From Candidatus Moraniibacteriota bacterium (GTDB lineage: Bacteria > Patescibacteriota > Minisyncoccia > Moranbacterales > GCA-2747515), in NCBI GenBank assembly GCA_027069365.1, contig JALXES010000056.1, positions 1 to 18,758 on the forward strand: a stretch of DNA of 18,758 nucleotides, given 5' to 3'. Numbering within the stretch: the stretch's first letter is position 1; every line of letters begins with the position of its first letter. Under the pieces are notes generated by a model. That model searched no databases and had not been told where the DNA came from. It was given only the letters and a program-made list of their open reading frames with translations. A program made the translations under genes and the position numbers. Below are positions 1 to 6,508 of this stretch, in pieces.

Positions 1-650
1 TTTTGAAGCGCGTTGGTGATGTGGCAACAGACGATGATGCTAACCAAGTAGTGTGTACCGCAGATGTGAAACTGTGTCCGGATGGCTCCTATGTTGGTCG
101 CGTGGCTCCGAGTTGTAATTTTGCAGCATGTCCTGGCGATACAGGAGCCTCTGGTGATGATAATGCGGGCACAACAAACAGCCAGACAACAAGTGCCGGC
201 AATCAGCGCCTCCAGCCCGCAACACGCAGTGCAACACGCGCGCTACAGCCATCATGCAAGAGCAACTGGTCATCAAATGTTAGTGGCAACTTTGCGCGAC
301 CGGATGGCCTCGTGGATGTCACGTGTGCCGGTGATGATGTTGTTGTGCACGTTGGCAAAGAAGGTGACAACAACTACTACACGTGGGGTGAGGCATACTA
401 CACGACCGATGGTGACAATCTCTCCAACAAGACGACTGTCAACGGACAGCGTGACGCAACAGGCAAGTGGGTTGTGGGGAAGGGTGAGGTTGTTATCCCA
501 CAAGCGCCGCGCAGTGTGAACTATGTGGCAACGTATACGTGTGTGCGCAGTGATGGTGCATGGCAGTGCGGTTGCGCAGATGGCACGCAGAATTGCTCGC
601 AGCCGGAACAGGGTAAGTTCATCTGGTACCTGACCGGTTACAATCGCTAG
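1..650 (+). CDS. Secreted cysteine-rich protein, C-terminal part (5' end outside window)
   Basis: The reading frame is open from the first base and ends at TAG 648-650. The first visible codon is TTG, no signal peptide or RBS is seen, and the true start probably lies upstream. Numbering from the TTG at 3, there are three parts. Residues 18-43 form a small four-Cys module (C18, C25, C38, C43; pattern LCPDGSYVGR...PSCNFAACP), a type I associate with exported Parcubacteria proteins. Residues 44-84 are a Gly/Asn/Thr/Ser-rich linker. Residues 85-215 are a globular domain with six Cys (C85, C108, C180, C189, C191, C198) and the signature DATGKW...YTC...CGC...CS...FxWY. The same domain ends the SGNH hydrolase at 1363-2577. 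Function is unknown; extracellular location is inferred from the Cys-rich composition. A terminator follows 15 bases after the stop, so this is the last gene of its unit. Confidence 0.75.
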   Translation, partial: LKRVGDVATDDDANQVVCTADVKLCPDGSYVGRVAPSCNFAACPGDTGASGDDNAGTTNSQTTSAGNQRLQPATRSATRALQPSCKSNWSSNVSGNFARPDGLVDVTCAGDDVVVHVGKEGDNNYYTWGEAYYTTDGDNLSNKTTVNGQRDATGKWVVGKGEVVIPQAPRSVNYVATYTCVRSDGAWQCGCADGTQNCSQPEQGKFIWYLTGYNR

Positions 651-665
651 CTGCATACGGCAAGA

Positions 666-690
666 AGCTGCTCATAACGGGCGGCTTTTT
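666..690 (+). terminator. Intrinsic terminator after the Cys-rich protein gene
   Basis: Arms 666-673 and 679-686 pair over 8 bp, including two G-U pairs, around a 5-nt loop. A run of T at 686-690 follows. It separates the upstream gene from the rmlC unit. Confidence 0.75.
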
Positions 691-718
691 GTATGGTGTG
701 GAGAGAGCAAAAGTAGTG

Positions 719-724
719 TATAAT
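719..724 (+). promoter_or_regulatory. -10 box (TATAAT) for the rmlC unit
   Basis: A perfect TATAAT lies downstream of the terminator and 16 to 31 bases before the candidate rmlC starts. No good -35 is visible. Transcription would begin near 731, which rules out the longer in-frame start upstream of the box and leaves a very short leader without an SD sequence. Confidence 0.6.
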
Positions 725-754
725 ACACAGAAAGCACTAATGCAACAGACAGCT

Positions 755-1366
755 ATGCACGTACAAGACACAGCCATCCCTGATGTGAAGATGATCACAC
801 CGCGGCTCTTTGGTGATGCGCGCGGATTCTTTGTGGAGAGCTTCAGTGCGGCGCGTTACCATAAAGCACTGGGTGTTGCGCCGGCCGAGTGGACGCAAGA
901 CAATCTCTCACACTCTGACAAGGGCGTGTTGCGTGGGTTGCATTTTCAAAAAGCGCCACATGCGCAGGGCAAGCTTGTCAGCGTCTTACGTGGCACAGTC
1001 TTTGATGTGGCGGTGGATATGCGCCCGGACGCACCAACGTATGGGCAGCACGTGAGCATCATACTGACGCCACCAACGCGTGGCGCTGATGGCGCGTGGC
1101 ACTGGCAGCAGTTCTGGATTCCGCCGGGGTTTGCGCATGGGTTTCTCGCGCTAGAGGATAACACGCTCTTTGCATACAAGTGCGCGTATAGTCCGTACGT
1201 GCCGGACGCGGACGCCGGTGTGCGCTATGACGATCCGGACATTGGCATCGCATGGCCGTTGGAGGCATATGATATTGACAGTCCAATTGTGAGCGCTAAA
1301 GATGCTGCTCACTCACCATTTGCCGTATTGCGTGCTCAGGGAGATGATAAAAGACAAAACGTATGA
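755..1366 (+). CDS. rmlC: dTDP-4-dehydrorhamnose 3,5-epimerase (RmlC/RfbC)
   Basis: RmlC epimerises C3 and C5 of dTDP-4-keto-6-deoxyglucose in dTDP-L-rhamnose synthesis (cytosolic cupin). The 203-aa product shows the family hallmarks in order: an N-terminal TAIPDVKMITP strand, GDARGFFVESF (20-30), NLSHSDKGVLRGLHFQ (50-65) with the catalytic His63, FDVAVDMR (83-90), and WIPPGFAHGF (121-130). It is slightly longer than a typical RmlC because of a loop around 105-119 (TPPTRGADGAWHWQQ). The ATG at 755 gives the normal family N-terminus. An in-frame ATG at 740 is also possible and would add five residues; neither has an SD. The gene overlaps the next one by 4 bases (ATGA). RmlB is encoded two genes downstream; RmlA and RmlD are absent here. 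Confidence 0.93.
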   Translation: MHVQDTAIPDVKMITPRLFGDARGFFVESFSAARYHKALGVAPAEWTQDNLSHSDKGVLRGLHFQKAPHAQGKLVSVLRGTVFDVAVDMRPDAPTYGQHVSIILTPPTRGADGAWHWQQFWIPPGFAHGFLALEDNTLFAYKCAYSPYVPDADAGVRYDDPDIGIAWPLEAYDIDSPIVSAKDAAHSPFAVLRAQGDDKRQNV

Positions 1367-2577
1367 AGAGTAGTGTTCAATTGAATGTGTCACGCAGTAT
1401 TATGCTAGCTATCGCTCTGTGGAGTGTGGCGGCATCTGCTTACGCGGCACCGTTGTTGCTGCCCTTGGGTGATTCTATTACCCAAGGGTGGCCACCGGAA
1501 AAGTATCCGGCAGCATACCGTGGCCCCTTACAGGAAATCATCGGCACGGGTGCTTATGATTTTGTGGGCCCGTTCCAGAGTGGCGAAGGTGATATGGATC
1601 CGGATCATGCCGGCGTGGGTGGCGAAGAAACGCCCGCTATTTATGCGCGTCTCCAAACGTACATGGATGGGGAGATGGCGCACGCGCCAGAGGGTTCAGT
1701 CGTCCTTATCCACGCTGGAACCAATGATGTTCTGAACGGCAATTCCGTAGAGAGCGCTCTCCAACATATTCGCTCAATGGTGCAGCTTATTGCGCAAAAA
1801 AATCCTTCTGTGCACATATACCTTGCGACTATTGTGCCAATCAACAGCGGCGCCAATACAACGGCACAGCAGCTTAATGCGGGTATTCGTGACTATGTCG
1901 CACGGGCTAATCTGCCGCAGCTGCATCTGGTAGATCACTATGCGGCATTTGTTGCCAATGCGCAGTGGCAGACTGCTCTCCTAGAAGAAGATACGGTACA
2001 CCCAAATGCGGCGGGGTTGCGTGTAATGGCGCGAACATGGGCGCAGGCATTGCGTCAAGGCACGACAGCGAATGCCGCAACACATGCGACAGCGTCACAG
2101 GCTGCCACAACAGCACAGCAAACAACGACCACCAATACATCAAATAGTGCCGCTACACAAGGCACAGTACTCGTGCAAGAGAATTGTGCTGTACCGTTTG
2201 ATGCTGCGGTTATCCGCAATCCTCTGCTCGTGCCGGCGCGAGGGATGTCATGGAGCTGCGCGCGCGGCATAACATTTACACTGGGCACAGCGCAGACATA
2301 CACATACAAAACCGCGTATGTTACACTGGACGGCGAACACTTCACGCAGAAATTTGACCTCACCGGCACAACAGATGCATCCGGACAGTGGATTATAGGT
2401 CCGGCAAAAGGTGTTGTGCCGAACAGTGCGGCAAACCAAGATAATTTTGTTGCAGTGTACAGTTGTCAGAAAGTCGGCACGACATTCCGCTGTGGATGTA
2501 CAGCGGATGGACGATGTTCTGATCCGCTGCGAAATCACTTTCAGTGGTATGTGCAACAATTTGAGCCGGATTTTTAA
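1363..2577 (+). CDS. Secreted SGNH/GDSL-family hydrolase with C-terminal six-Cys domain
   Basis: The 404-aa protein has a signal peptide (about 1-28, cut near AYA-AP). The SGNH hydrolase fold follows: block I GDSIT (36-40, nucleophile Ser38), a Gly-rich block GVGGEE (84-89), block III GTND (119-122, Asn121), and block V DTVHPN (210-215, Asp210 and His213). Such enzymes are serine esterases or lipases; an acetyl ester on an extracellular glycan is a reasonable substrate, but that is inference. Residues about 232-268 are a Thr/Ala/Gln-rich linker. Residues 275-404 carry six Cys (275, 299, 368, 377, 379, 385) and match the C-terminal domain of the protein at 1-650 in Cys spacing and signature. 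The start ATG overlaps the rmlC stop, implying translational coupling; there is no SD. It sits inside a nucleotide-sugar operon, which fits a role in surface carbohydrate modification. Confidence 0.88.
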   Translation: MKSSVQLNVSRSIMLAIALWSVAASAYAAPLLLPLGDSITQGWPPEKYPAAYRGPLQEIIGTGAYDFVGPFQSGEGDMDPDHAGVGGEETPAIYARLQTYMDGEMAHAPEGSVVLIHAGTNDVLNGNSVESALQHIRSMVQLIAQKNPSVHIYLATIVPINSGANTTAQQLNAGIRDYVARANLPQLHLVDHYAAFVANAQWQTALLEEDTVHPNAAGLRVMARTWAQALRQGTTANAATHATASQAATTAQQTTTTNTSNSAATQGTVLVQENCAVPFDAAVIRNPLLVPARGMSWSCARGITFTLGTAQTYTYKTAYVTLDGEHFTQKFDLTGTTDASGQWIIGPAKGVVPNSAANQDNFVAVYSCQKVGTTFRCGCTADGRCSDPLRNHFQWYVQQFEPDF

Positions 2578-2590
2578 AGGAAATATCACT

Positions 2591-3058
2591 ATGACACAGG
2601 CAAAATATCCCCTCACACGTGAGGAATTTGAGACCATTTACAGCAAAGTACCGCGATTGTGCGTGGATCTCATCGTCGTGACGCCGCAGGGGATTGTCCT
2701 GTCTGAGCGCGTGGACCCGCCGGCGGCCGGGCTGTGGCATCTGCCGGGCGGGACGGTCTACAAGGGGGAGCGCCTAGCGCAGACAGCGCACCGTATTGCA
2801 CGGGAGGAACTGCTACTGACGCCGGAGGACTTCAACGCACCGCCACAGCGACTGGATGTCATTGAGTACGACTTCTCCCACGAAGCTGGCTACACGGGCT
2901 TCCCGGTGGGCGTGGTGTATGTGTTGCGCACGCAGAAGACGCCGCAGCTTGGGCGCAGCGCAGCGTCACTTGCATGCTTTCGCACACTGCCACAGAATAT
3001 GATTGCCGAGCAGAAGCAGTTTGTGGAAGCGTGGGCAAAACGTTATGATAAAGTATAA
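2591..3058 (+). CDS. NUDIX hydrolase, GDP-mannose mannosyl hydrolase-like
   Basis: The product has 155 aa. The start at 2591 is set by the SD AAAGGA at 2576-2581, 9 bases upstream; an in-frame extension further upstream would run through the SGNH gene and is rejected. The Nudix box is at 54-74: G54-x5-E60-x7-R68 then IAREEL. The usual REUxEE is changed to RIAREE (Glu to Ile at 69, with E72 and E73 kept), and the Gly near the end of the box is also missing. The region VDLIVVTPQG...PAAGLWHLPGGTVYKGE matches the layout of GDP-mannose mannosyl hydrolase (Gmm: DLIV...R..PA.G.W..PGG.V.K.E), a NUDIX branch with a modified box that hydrolyses GDP-hexoses with inversion. The nucleotide-sugar neighbours support that substrate class. 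NUDIX hydrolase is nearly certain; the substrate is inferred. Confidence 0.85.
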   Translation: MTQAKYPLTREEFETIYSKVPRLCVDLIVVTPQGIVLSERVDPPAAGLWHLPGGTVYKGERLAQTAHRIAREELLLTPEDFNAPPQRLDVIEYDFSHEAGYTGFPVGVVYVLRTQKTPQLGRSAASLACFRTLPQNMIAEQKQFVEAWAKRYDKV

Positions 3059-3059
3059 T
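3054..3059 (+). promoter_or_regulatory. -10-like TATAAT just before rmlB
   Basis: TATAAT overlaps the stop codon of the NUDIX gene and ends 9 bases before the rmlB ATG. If used, the transcript would start about 3 bases before the ATG and be practically leaderless. It may instead be a chance match inside the operon. Confidence 0.35.
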
Positions 3060-3068
3060 GATAACAAT

Positions 3069-4061
3069 ATGAAACTACTTGTTACCGGCGGTGCCGGCTT
3101 TATCGGAGGGAACTTTGTCCACTACATCCTGGAACACTATCCGGATGATGAGGTGGTGGTTTTAGATAAGTTGACCTACGCCGGGTGTCGTGCGACGCTG
3201 GCGCGGTGGGAGGATGACCCACGCTTCCGGTTTGTCAAGGGCGACATCTGTGACGCGCAACTCGTTACAGAACTTGTGGCGGATGTGGACGTTGTGGTGC
3301 ACTTTGCTGCAGAGAGCCACGTGGACCGCTCCATCACCGGTCCGGCAGCGTTTGTGCAGACCAATGTTGTCGGCACATTCACGCTGCTGGAGGCGGTGCG
3401 TGCGGCGCAGGAGGCTGGGCGTGAAGTACGATTTCACCACGTCTCCACGGACGAGGTGTTTGGTGACCTGGACAAAGATGCGCCGGCATTTACGGAGCAG
3501 ACACCCTATGATCCGTCCAGTCCCTACAGCGCATCCAAGGCGTCCAGCGACCACTTCGTGCGCGCGTACCACCGCACCTATGGCATCCCGGTAACGATTA
3601 GTAATTGCACCAACAATTACGGCCCCTACCATTTCCCGGAGAAACTCATTCCGCTGGCGATTACCAACCTCATGGATGGCAAGAAGGTGCCGGTATACGG
3701 CACGGGTGAGCAAATCCGTGACTGGCTGTTTGTGACGGACCACTGCCGGGCGATTGACCTGATTGTGCGCAGTGGGCGCATTGGGGAGACATATGGTGTC
3801 GGTGGCGACAACCAGCCAACTAATCTGGATGTGGTGACCAAAATCATCACGCACATGGGCAAGGACCCATCCGAGTGGATTGCGTATGTGGAAGACCGCA
3901 AGGGGCACGACTATCGCTATGACATTGACTACACCAAAATTCACGACGAACTGGGGTGGGCGCCGAGCGTGACCTTTGACGAAGGACTTGCGCAGACGAT
4001 TGCGTGGTTTGAAAACAACGAGAACTGGTGGCGACCACTCAAAGAGCGCACAGGGAAGTAG
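3069..4061 (+). CDS. rmlB: dTDP-glucose 4,6-dehydratase (RmlB)
   Basis: RmlB converts dTDP-glucose to dTDP-4-keto-6-deoxyglucose, the substrate of RmlC encoded upstream. The 330-aa product is an extended short-chain dehydrogenase of normal length. Visible motifs: NAD-binding TGGAGFIG (6-13), the HFAAESHVDRSI region (78-89), STDEVFGDL (126-134) with catalytic Thr127, Asp128 and Glu129, the YxxxK pair Tyr153/Lys157 in SPYSASKAS, the NNYGPYHFPEKLIP substrate loop (182-195), and GTGEQIRDWLFV (211-222). The start was chosen because the Rossmann strand begins at MKLLVTGG; an in-frame ATG 66 bases upstream lies inside the NUDIX gene. No SD precedes the ATG, but a TATAAT ends 9 bases before it. Confidence 0.95.
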   Translation: MKLLVTGGAGFIGGNFVHYILEHYPDDEVVVLDKLTYAGCRATLARWEDDPRFRFVKGDICDAQLVTELVADVDVVVHFAAESHVDRSITGPAAFVQTNVVGTFTLLEAVRAAQEAGREVRFHHVSTDEVFGDLDKDAPAFTEQTPYDPSSPYSASKASSDHFVRAYHRTYGIPVTISNCTNNYGPYHFPEKLIPLAITNLMDGKKVPVYGTGEQIRDWLFVTDHCRAIDLIVRSGRIGETYGVGGDNQPTNLDVVTKIITHMGKDPSEWIAYVEDRKGHDYRYDIDYTKIHDELGWAPSVTFDEGLAQTIAWFENNENWWRPLKERTGK

Positions 4062-4097
4062 CGCGGCGCCCCGGTTGTTCTACCGGTTGCAGGTGAG

Positions 4098-4116
4098 AGG
4101 GCACTATCCGTGCCCT
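4098..4116 (+). other. Hairpin in the rmlB downstream region, no T-tract
   Basis: A perfect 7-bp stem (AGGGCAC/GTGCCCT) with a 5-nt loop lies 36 bases after the rmlB stop. No T run follows, so it is not a standard intrinsic terminator; it may protect the 3' end. The rest of the gap 4062-4157 holds only a direct repeat of CCGGTTG. Confidence 0.4.
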
Positions 4117-4157
4117 AGCATTGGTGTACTCATACAGCTTTGCACAAAAACAATTAG

Positions 4158-4186
4158 TTGACAAATAATCAACATCATGCGATAAT
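4158..4186 (+). promoter_or_regulatory. Sigma70-type promoter (TTGACA-17-GATAAT)
   Basis: TTGACA at 4158-4163, a 17-bp spacer, and GATAAT at 4181-4186. It predicts transcription from about 4193 and a 5' leader of about 80 bases before the gene at 4272. Confidence 0.8.
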
Positions 4187-4260
4187 ATAAGTGCTGGAAA
4201 GGGTCCGGCATTTCTTTGACAACCCAACAAATTCCCGGGGATTTCAACGTTCTCGGGGAC

Positions 4261-4267
4261 GAGGAGG
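4261..4267 (+). promoter_or_regulatory. Strong Shine-Dalgarno (GAGGAGG) deciding the start at 4272
   Basis: GAGGAGG lies 4 bases before the ATG at 4272 and complements the CCTCC at the 16S 3' end in this window. It excludes the GTG at 4191, which falls at the predicted transcription start. Confidence 0.85.
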
Positions 4268-4271
4268 AAAG

Positions 4272-5156
4272 ATGAAAAAGCAGGAAAAAAAGGCAGCAAA
4301 AAAAGTCGCCGCCACCGGCAAGGTGGCACTGATTCTCCGTGCGTTCGCAAAGGACGCGCAGGCCGTCCCACAGCGTGTGGCAATGCTGCGCGAGATGATC
4401 ACCACGGCACTGTCCGTGGATATTGATGGCGAGCAAGCCATCAAGGTTGTCCACATCGTCGTGCCTGAAGACCGGGCATACGGCGACGTGGACTGCGGGC
4501 TGCTAGCGCCGGCGCTGCAGGAAGAATTTGCCGGCAACAAGCAAGTGAGAATTCATCGTTTGTTGCACGGTGACATCTTCTGCGCCGCGCTCAATTTCGG
4601 TATATTCAAAGCCTCGGTTGGTGGAAGCAAATACAGCATTATTGCTTCCGCCGAGGCACGCTCGTATATGAACGCGCCGACACTGGAAGGCCTCTTCCAA
4701 GCAATGGGCTCCGGGGCAAAGGTTGCCGGTGTGGCAATCAACGAGCTCCAGGAATCAATTCTGGAGGGTCGCATCGCGAATACGTTTGCAATGTGGGACA
4801 ACGAGGCGCTGTCCACCGTTGCCGGCTTCAGCCCACGCGCTGCAAAGCCACGTAACGATAAGGAAGCCGTCTATATGCGCGGCTGGAGCGAGGACCAGGG
4901 AGAGGTCTTCTACCCACTTGCCGGCGTGGAGGAGATGATCCCTCTTGCCCGGCTGGTTAAGGCACACGGAAAGTGCATTGCCGTCGTCATGCCGCGCGCA
5001 GAAGACGGGTCGGTGCAGCACTACGAGCTGCCGACAGACCCGGAAATGCGTCAGCGGCATATCAAGAAAATGGGGACGAAGTTCCCCAGGCAGTGTGCGC
5101 TGCTGGCTAGTGAGGGGATGGAGCCCTCGGTACTGGCGGGCGCTGTCATGAAATAG
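4272..5156 (+). CDS. Probable GT-A-fold glycosyltransferase-like protein
   Basis: The product has 294 aa and a Lys-rich N-terminus (1-17). No family is recognised with certainty. A Rossmann-like start (KVALILRAFAKD, 17-28) and second strand (IKVVHIVVPED, 57-67) are followed by GDIFCAALNFG (100-110), SIIASAEARSYMN (122-134), GRIANTFAMW (166-175), VAGF (183-186) and AGVEEMIPLARLVKAHGK (217-234). The order 'G...ALN.G - S.E - GF - G.E(E/D)...RL' is the layout of GT-A glycosyltransferases, and it aligns by eye with the protein at 5544-6434. A typical DxD metal motif is not seen; SAE stands in its place, so activity is uncertain. It has its own promoter and terminator and follows the rhamnose genes, which suits glycan assembly. 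No TM segments are visible. Confidence 0.55.
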   Translation: MKKQEKKAAKKVAATGKVALILRAFAKDAQAVPQRVAMLREMITTALSVDIDGEQAIKVVHIVVPEDRAYGDVDCGLLAPALQEEFAGNKQVRIHRLLHGDIFCAALNFGIFKASVGGSKYSIIASAEARSYMNAPTLEGLFQAMGSGAKVAGVAINELQESILEGRIANTFAMWDNEALSTVAGFSPRAAKPRNDKEAVYMRGWSEDQGEVFYPLAGVEEMIPLARLVKAHGKCIAVVMPRAEDGSVQHYELPTDPEMRQRHIKKMGTKFPRQCALLASEGMEPSVLAGAVMK

Positions 5157-5170
5157 AGGTGTTACACTTC

Positions 5171-5203
5171 AGCCATTCACACATTGTGTGGATGGCTGTT
5201 TTC
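5171..5203 (+). terminator. Intrinsic terminator after the first GT-like gene
   Basis: A 12-bp stem (5171-5182 with 5186-5197, one G-U pair), a 3-nt loop, and the tract GTTTTCT. Confidence 0.85.
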
Positions 5204-5248
5204 TATGTTACAATCTCTATATTAGATAACGAAGATGCAGTCATACAC

Positions 5249-5430
5249 ATGATTTTACTCACGCTCATCCCGCTATTTGACGCGTTGAAGAACGTGGCGA
5301 TGCAGCCAAACGCGTAAGTGTGTTGATTGATATTGCTGCCGGCGGGCTGCTGTTTGGTGAACAACACTATCGCAAGGCTTTCGTGCCCGCGATAATCATG
5401 CTTGCCGGACTATTCATAATTCTCTTCTAA
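5249..5430 (+). pseudogene. Possible small membrane protein gene broken by a frameshift
   Basis: Between two terminators, ATG 5249 opens a 22-codon frame (MILLTLIPLFDALKNVAMQPNA) ending at 5317. The overlapping +1 frame is open from 5281 to TAA 5428-5430 and reads RVEERGDAAKRVSVLIDIAAGG, ending in a hydrophobic helix (AFVPAIIMLAGLFIILF). A single indel near 5280 would join them into a small protein of about 60 aa with a hydrophobic segment at each end. Alternatively GTG 5320 starts a 36-aa protein. No SD is seen at either start. The flanking terminators imply that something is or was transcribed here. Coding is weakly supported. Confidence 0.3.
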
Positions 5431-5443
5431 ACTCTTGTTGATT

Positions 5444-5481
5444 GGCGCTCTGTCATATGCTATGCGGGGCGCCGTTTTTTT
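5444..5481 (+). terminator. Intrinsic terminator
   Basis: Stem 5444-5451 with 5466-5473 (8 bp, two G-U pairs), a 14-nt loop, and a run of seven T. It closes the small unit holding the possible broken ORF. Confidence 0.75.
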
Positions 5482-5499
5482 ATCACACCATCGTTTTTG

Positions 5500-5518
5500 T
5501 GGTATGATGGAATATAAT
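5500..5518 (+). promoter_or_regulatory. -10 elements for the second GT-like gene
   Basis: An extended -10 (TGG then TATGAT 5503-5508) and a second perfect TATAAT at 5513-5518 lie 35 and 25 bases before the ATG at 5544. No -35 match was found. The leader would be short and lacks an SD. Confidence 0.55.
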
Positions 5519-5543
5519 CACTATCATTTTCGTATTCATCACT

Positions 5544-6434
5544 ATGCTCCAGGACCGTTCACAAGGTGTACACATCGGTGTTGTTGCGCGCTCGTTTCAG
5601 ATTAGGGCAACGGACGAGACGTTTGACCACAACCTCTTCCGCGAGAAGGTTGTTGTGCCGGTCAAGCAGCTACTGGCGCAGACAGGGCACTTGGTGCAGA
5701 AACTCGTCATCGTTACGAATGCCGACGTGCGCAGTGCGTATGCTGAAGAAATTGCTGCGGATGGTACGACGCCAACCATGCGCGCTGTACGTGCGGCCTT
5801 TGCTGATGATGCGCGTGTAGAAGCTATCGCGTGCACAGACTGGGGCAAGAATGTTGGTAGTGGCAATGCACTGAATGTTGGGGATAGCTACATCAATGGC
5901 ACAACAGATCTGGAGTTTGTGCTGAACTGGTCGCCGGAAATGGCGGTGCTACCGCGCCACCTCTACCGTGCGATTGACATGATGCTGGACCGCCCGGCGA
6001 TGCAGGTGGTTGGCTTCTATCGCGAAATGTGGTGGGAGCGCACACAGTGGAATATCGTGCAAAACACGATTGCGCTCTATCGTCTCAGCACGCTGATGGC
6101 GATGGGTGGCTTTGCGCGTAAGTGCGATGGTGATGACGGGGTGATGGTGCAGACGGAGGAGTATGGTCCCGTGCTGCGCGCGGGCATGGAGGACTTTCAC
6201 TATGTGCTGCGCCTGTTGCGACGCAATCGCGAATACCGGCACGGTATTGTGGGTCTGGAGGCACCTCTGGAGTGGCATGTTGACTTTGATCCACAGTCTG
6301 AGCGGGGTAAAAATCATCTGCGCAAGGTTGCGCGACAGTATGCTGTGATGCGGGAGTGGTGCAAGGATGTCTTTCCGGAGCAGGATGTTTACGAAACACT
6401 CAACCAGTATTTTGAGTCGCGCATCTCGCAGTGA
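5544..6434 (+). CDS. Probable GT-A-fold glycosyltransferase
   Basis: The product has 296 aa. N-terminal strand HIGVVARSF (10-18) and a second strand KLVIVTNAD (53-61) suit a nucleotide-sugar-binding half. CTDWGKNVGSGNALNVG (97-113), VLNWSPEMAVLPRHLYRAIDMM (126-147), STLMAMGGF (182-190) and GMEDFHYVLRLLRRNRE (214-230) follow in the order seen in GT-A enzymes, where a 'GGF' loop and a downstream ED before an 'RL' helix are standard (as in GT2/GT27). The usual DxD is replaced by NWSPE. It is related to the product of 4272-5156 through the ALN.G, SPEM/SAEA, GF and G.E(D/E) positions. No membrane segment is visible, so it would act in the cytosol. ATG 5544 is the first start after the promoter; there is no SD. 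Confidence 0.6.
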   Translation: MLQDRSQGVHIGVVARSFQIRATDETFDHNLFREKVVVPVKQLLAQTGHLVQKLVIVTNADVRSAYAEEIAADGTTPTMRAVRAAFADDARVEAIACTDWGKNVGSGNALNVGDSYINGTTDLEFVLNWSPEMAVLPRHLYRAIDMMLDRPAMQVVGFYREMWWERTQWNIVQNTIALYRLSTLMAMGGFARKCDGDDGVMVQTEEYGPVLRAGMEDFHYVLRLLRRNREYRHGIVGLEAPLEWHVDFDPQSERGKNHLRKVARQYAVMREWCKDVFPEQDVYETLNQYFESRISQ

Positions 6435-6443
6435 TGGATAGTG

Positions 6444-6452
6444 TGGTATAAT
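6444..6452 (+). promoter_or_regulatory. Extended -10 promoter (TGG-TATAAT)
   Basis: TGGTATAAT begins 10 bases after the preceding stop codon. No -35 is needed for an extended -10. The leader of about 50 bases contains a small hairpin (GCTGC/GCAGC, 6466-6479) and no SD before the ATG at 6509. Confidence 0.65.
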
Positions 6453-6508
6453 AGAAAAAGGAAATGCTGCATGTGCAGCGTGAGCATAAGTCATTAACAT
6501 AAACACAT

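Noticed and set aside
2411..2590. Longer NUDIX start inside the SGNH gene
   Set aside because: The upstream part is out of frame with SGNH and unlike NUDIX; the SD at 2576-2581 points to ATG 2591.
4193..4271. Riboswitch in the 80-base leader of the first GT-like gene
   Set aside because: Only short imperfect hairpins (CCCGGGG.../CTCGGGG) are present; no known aptamer consensus was recognised.
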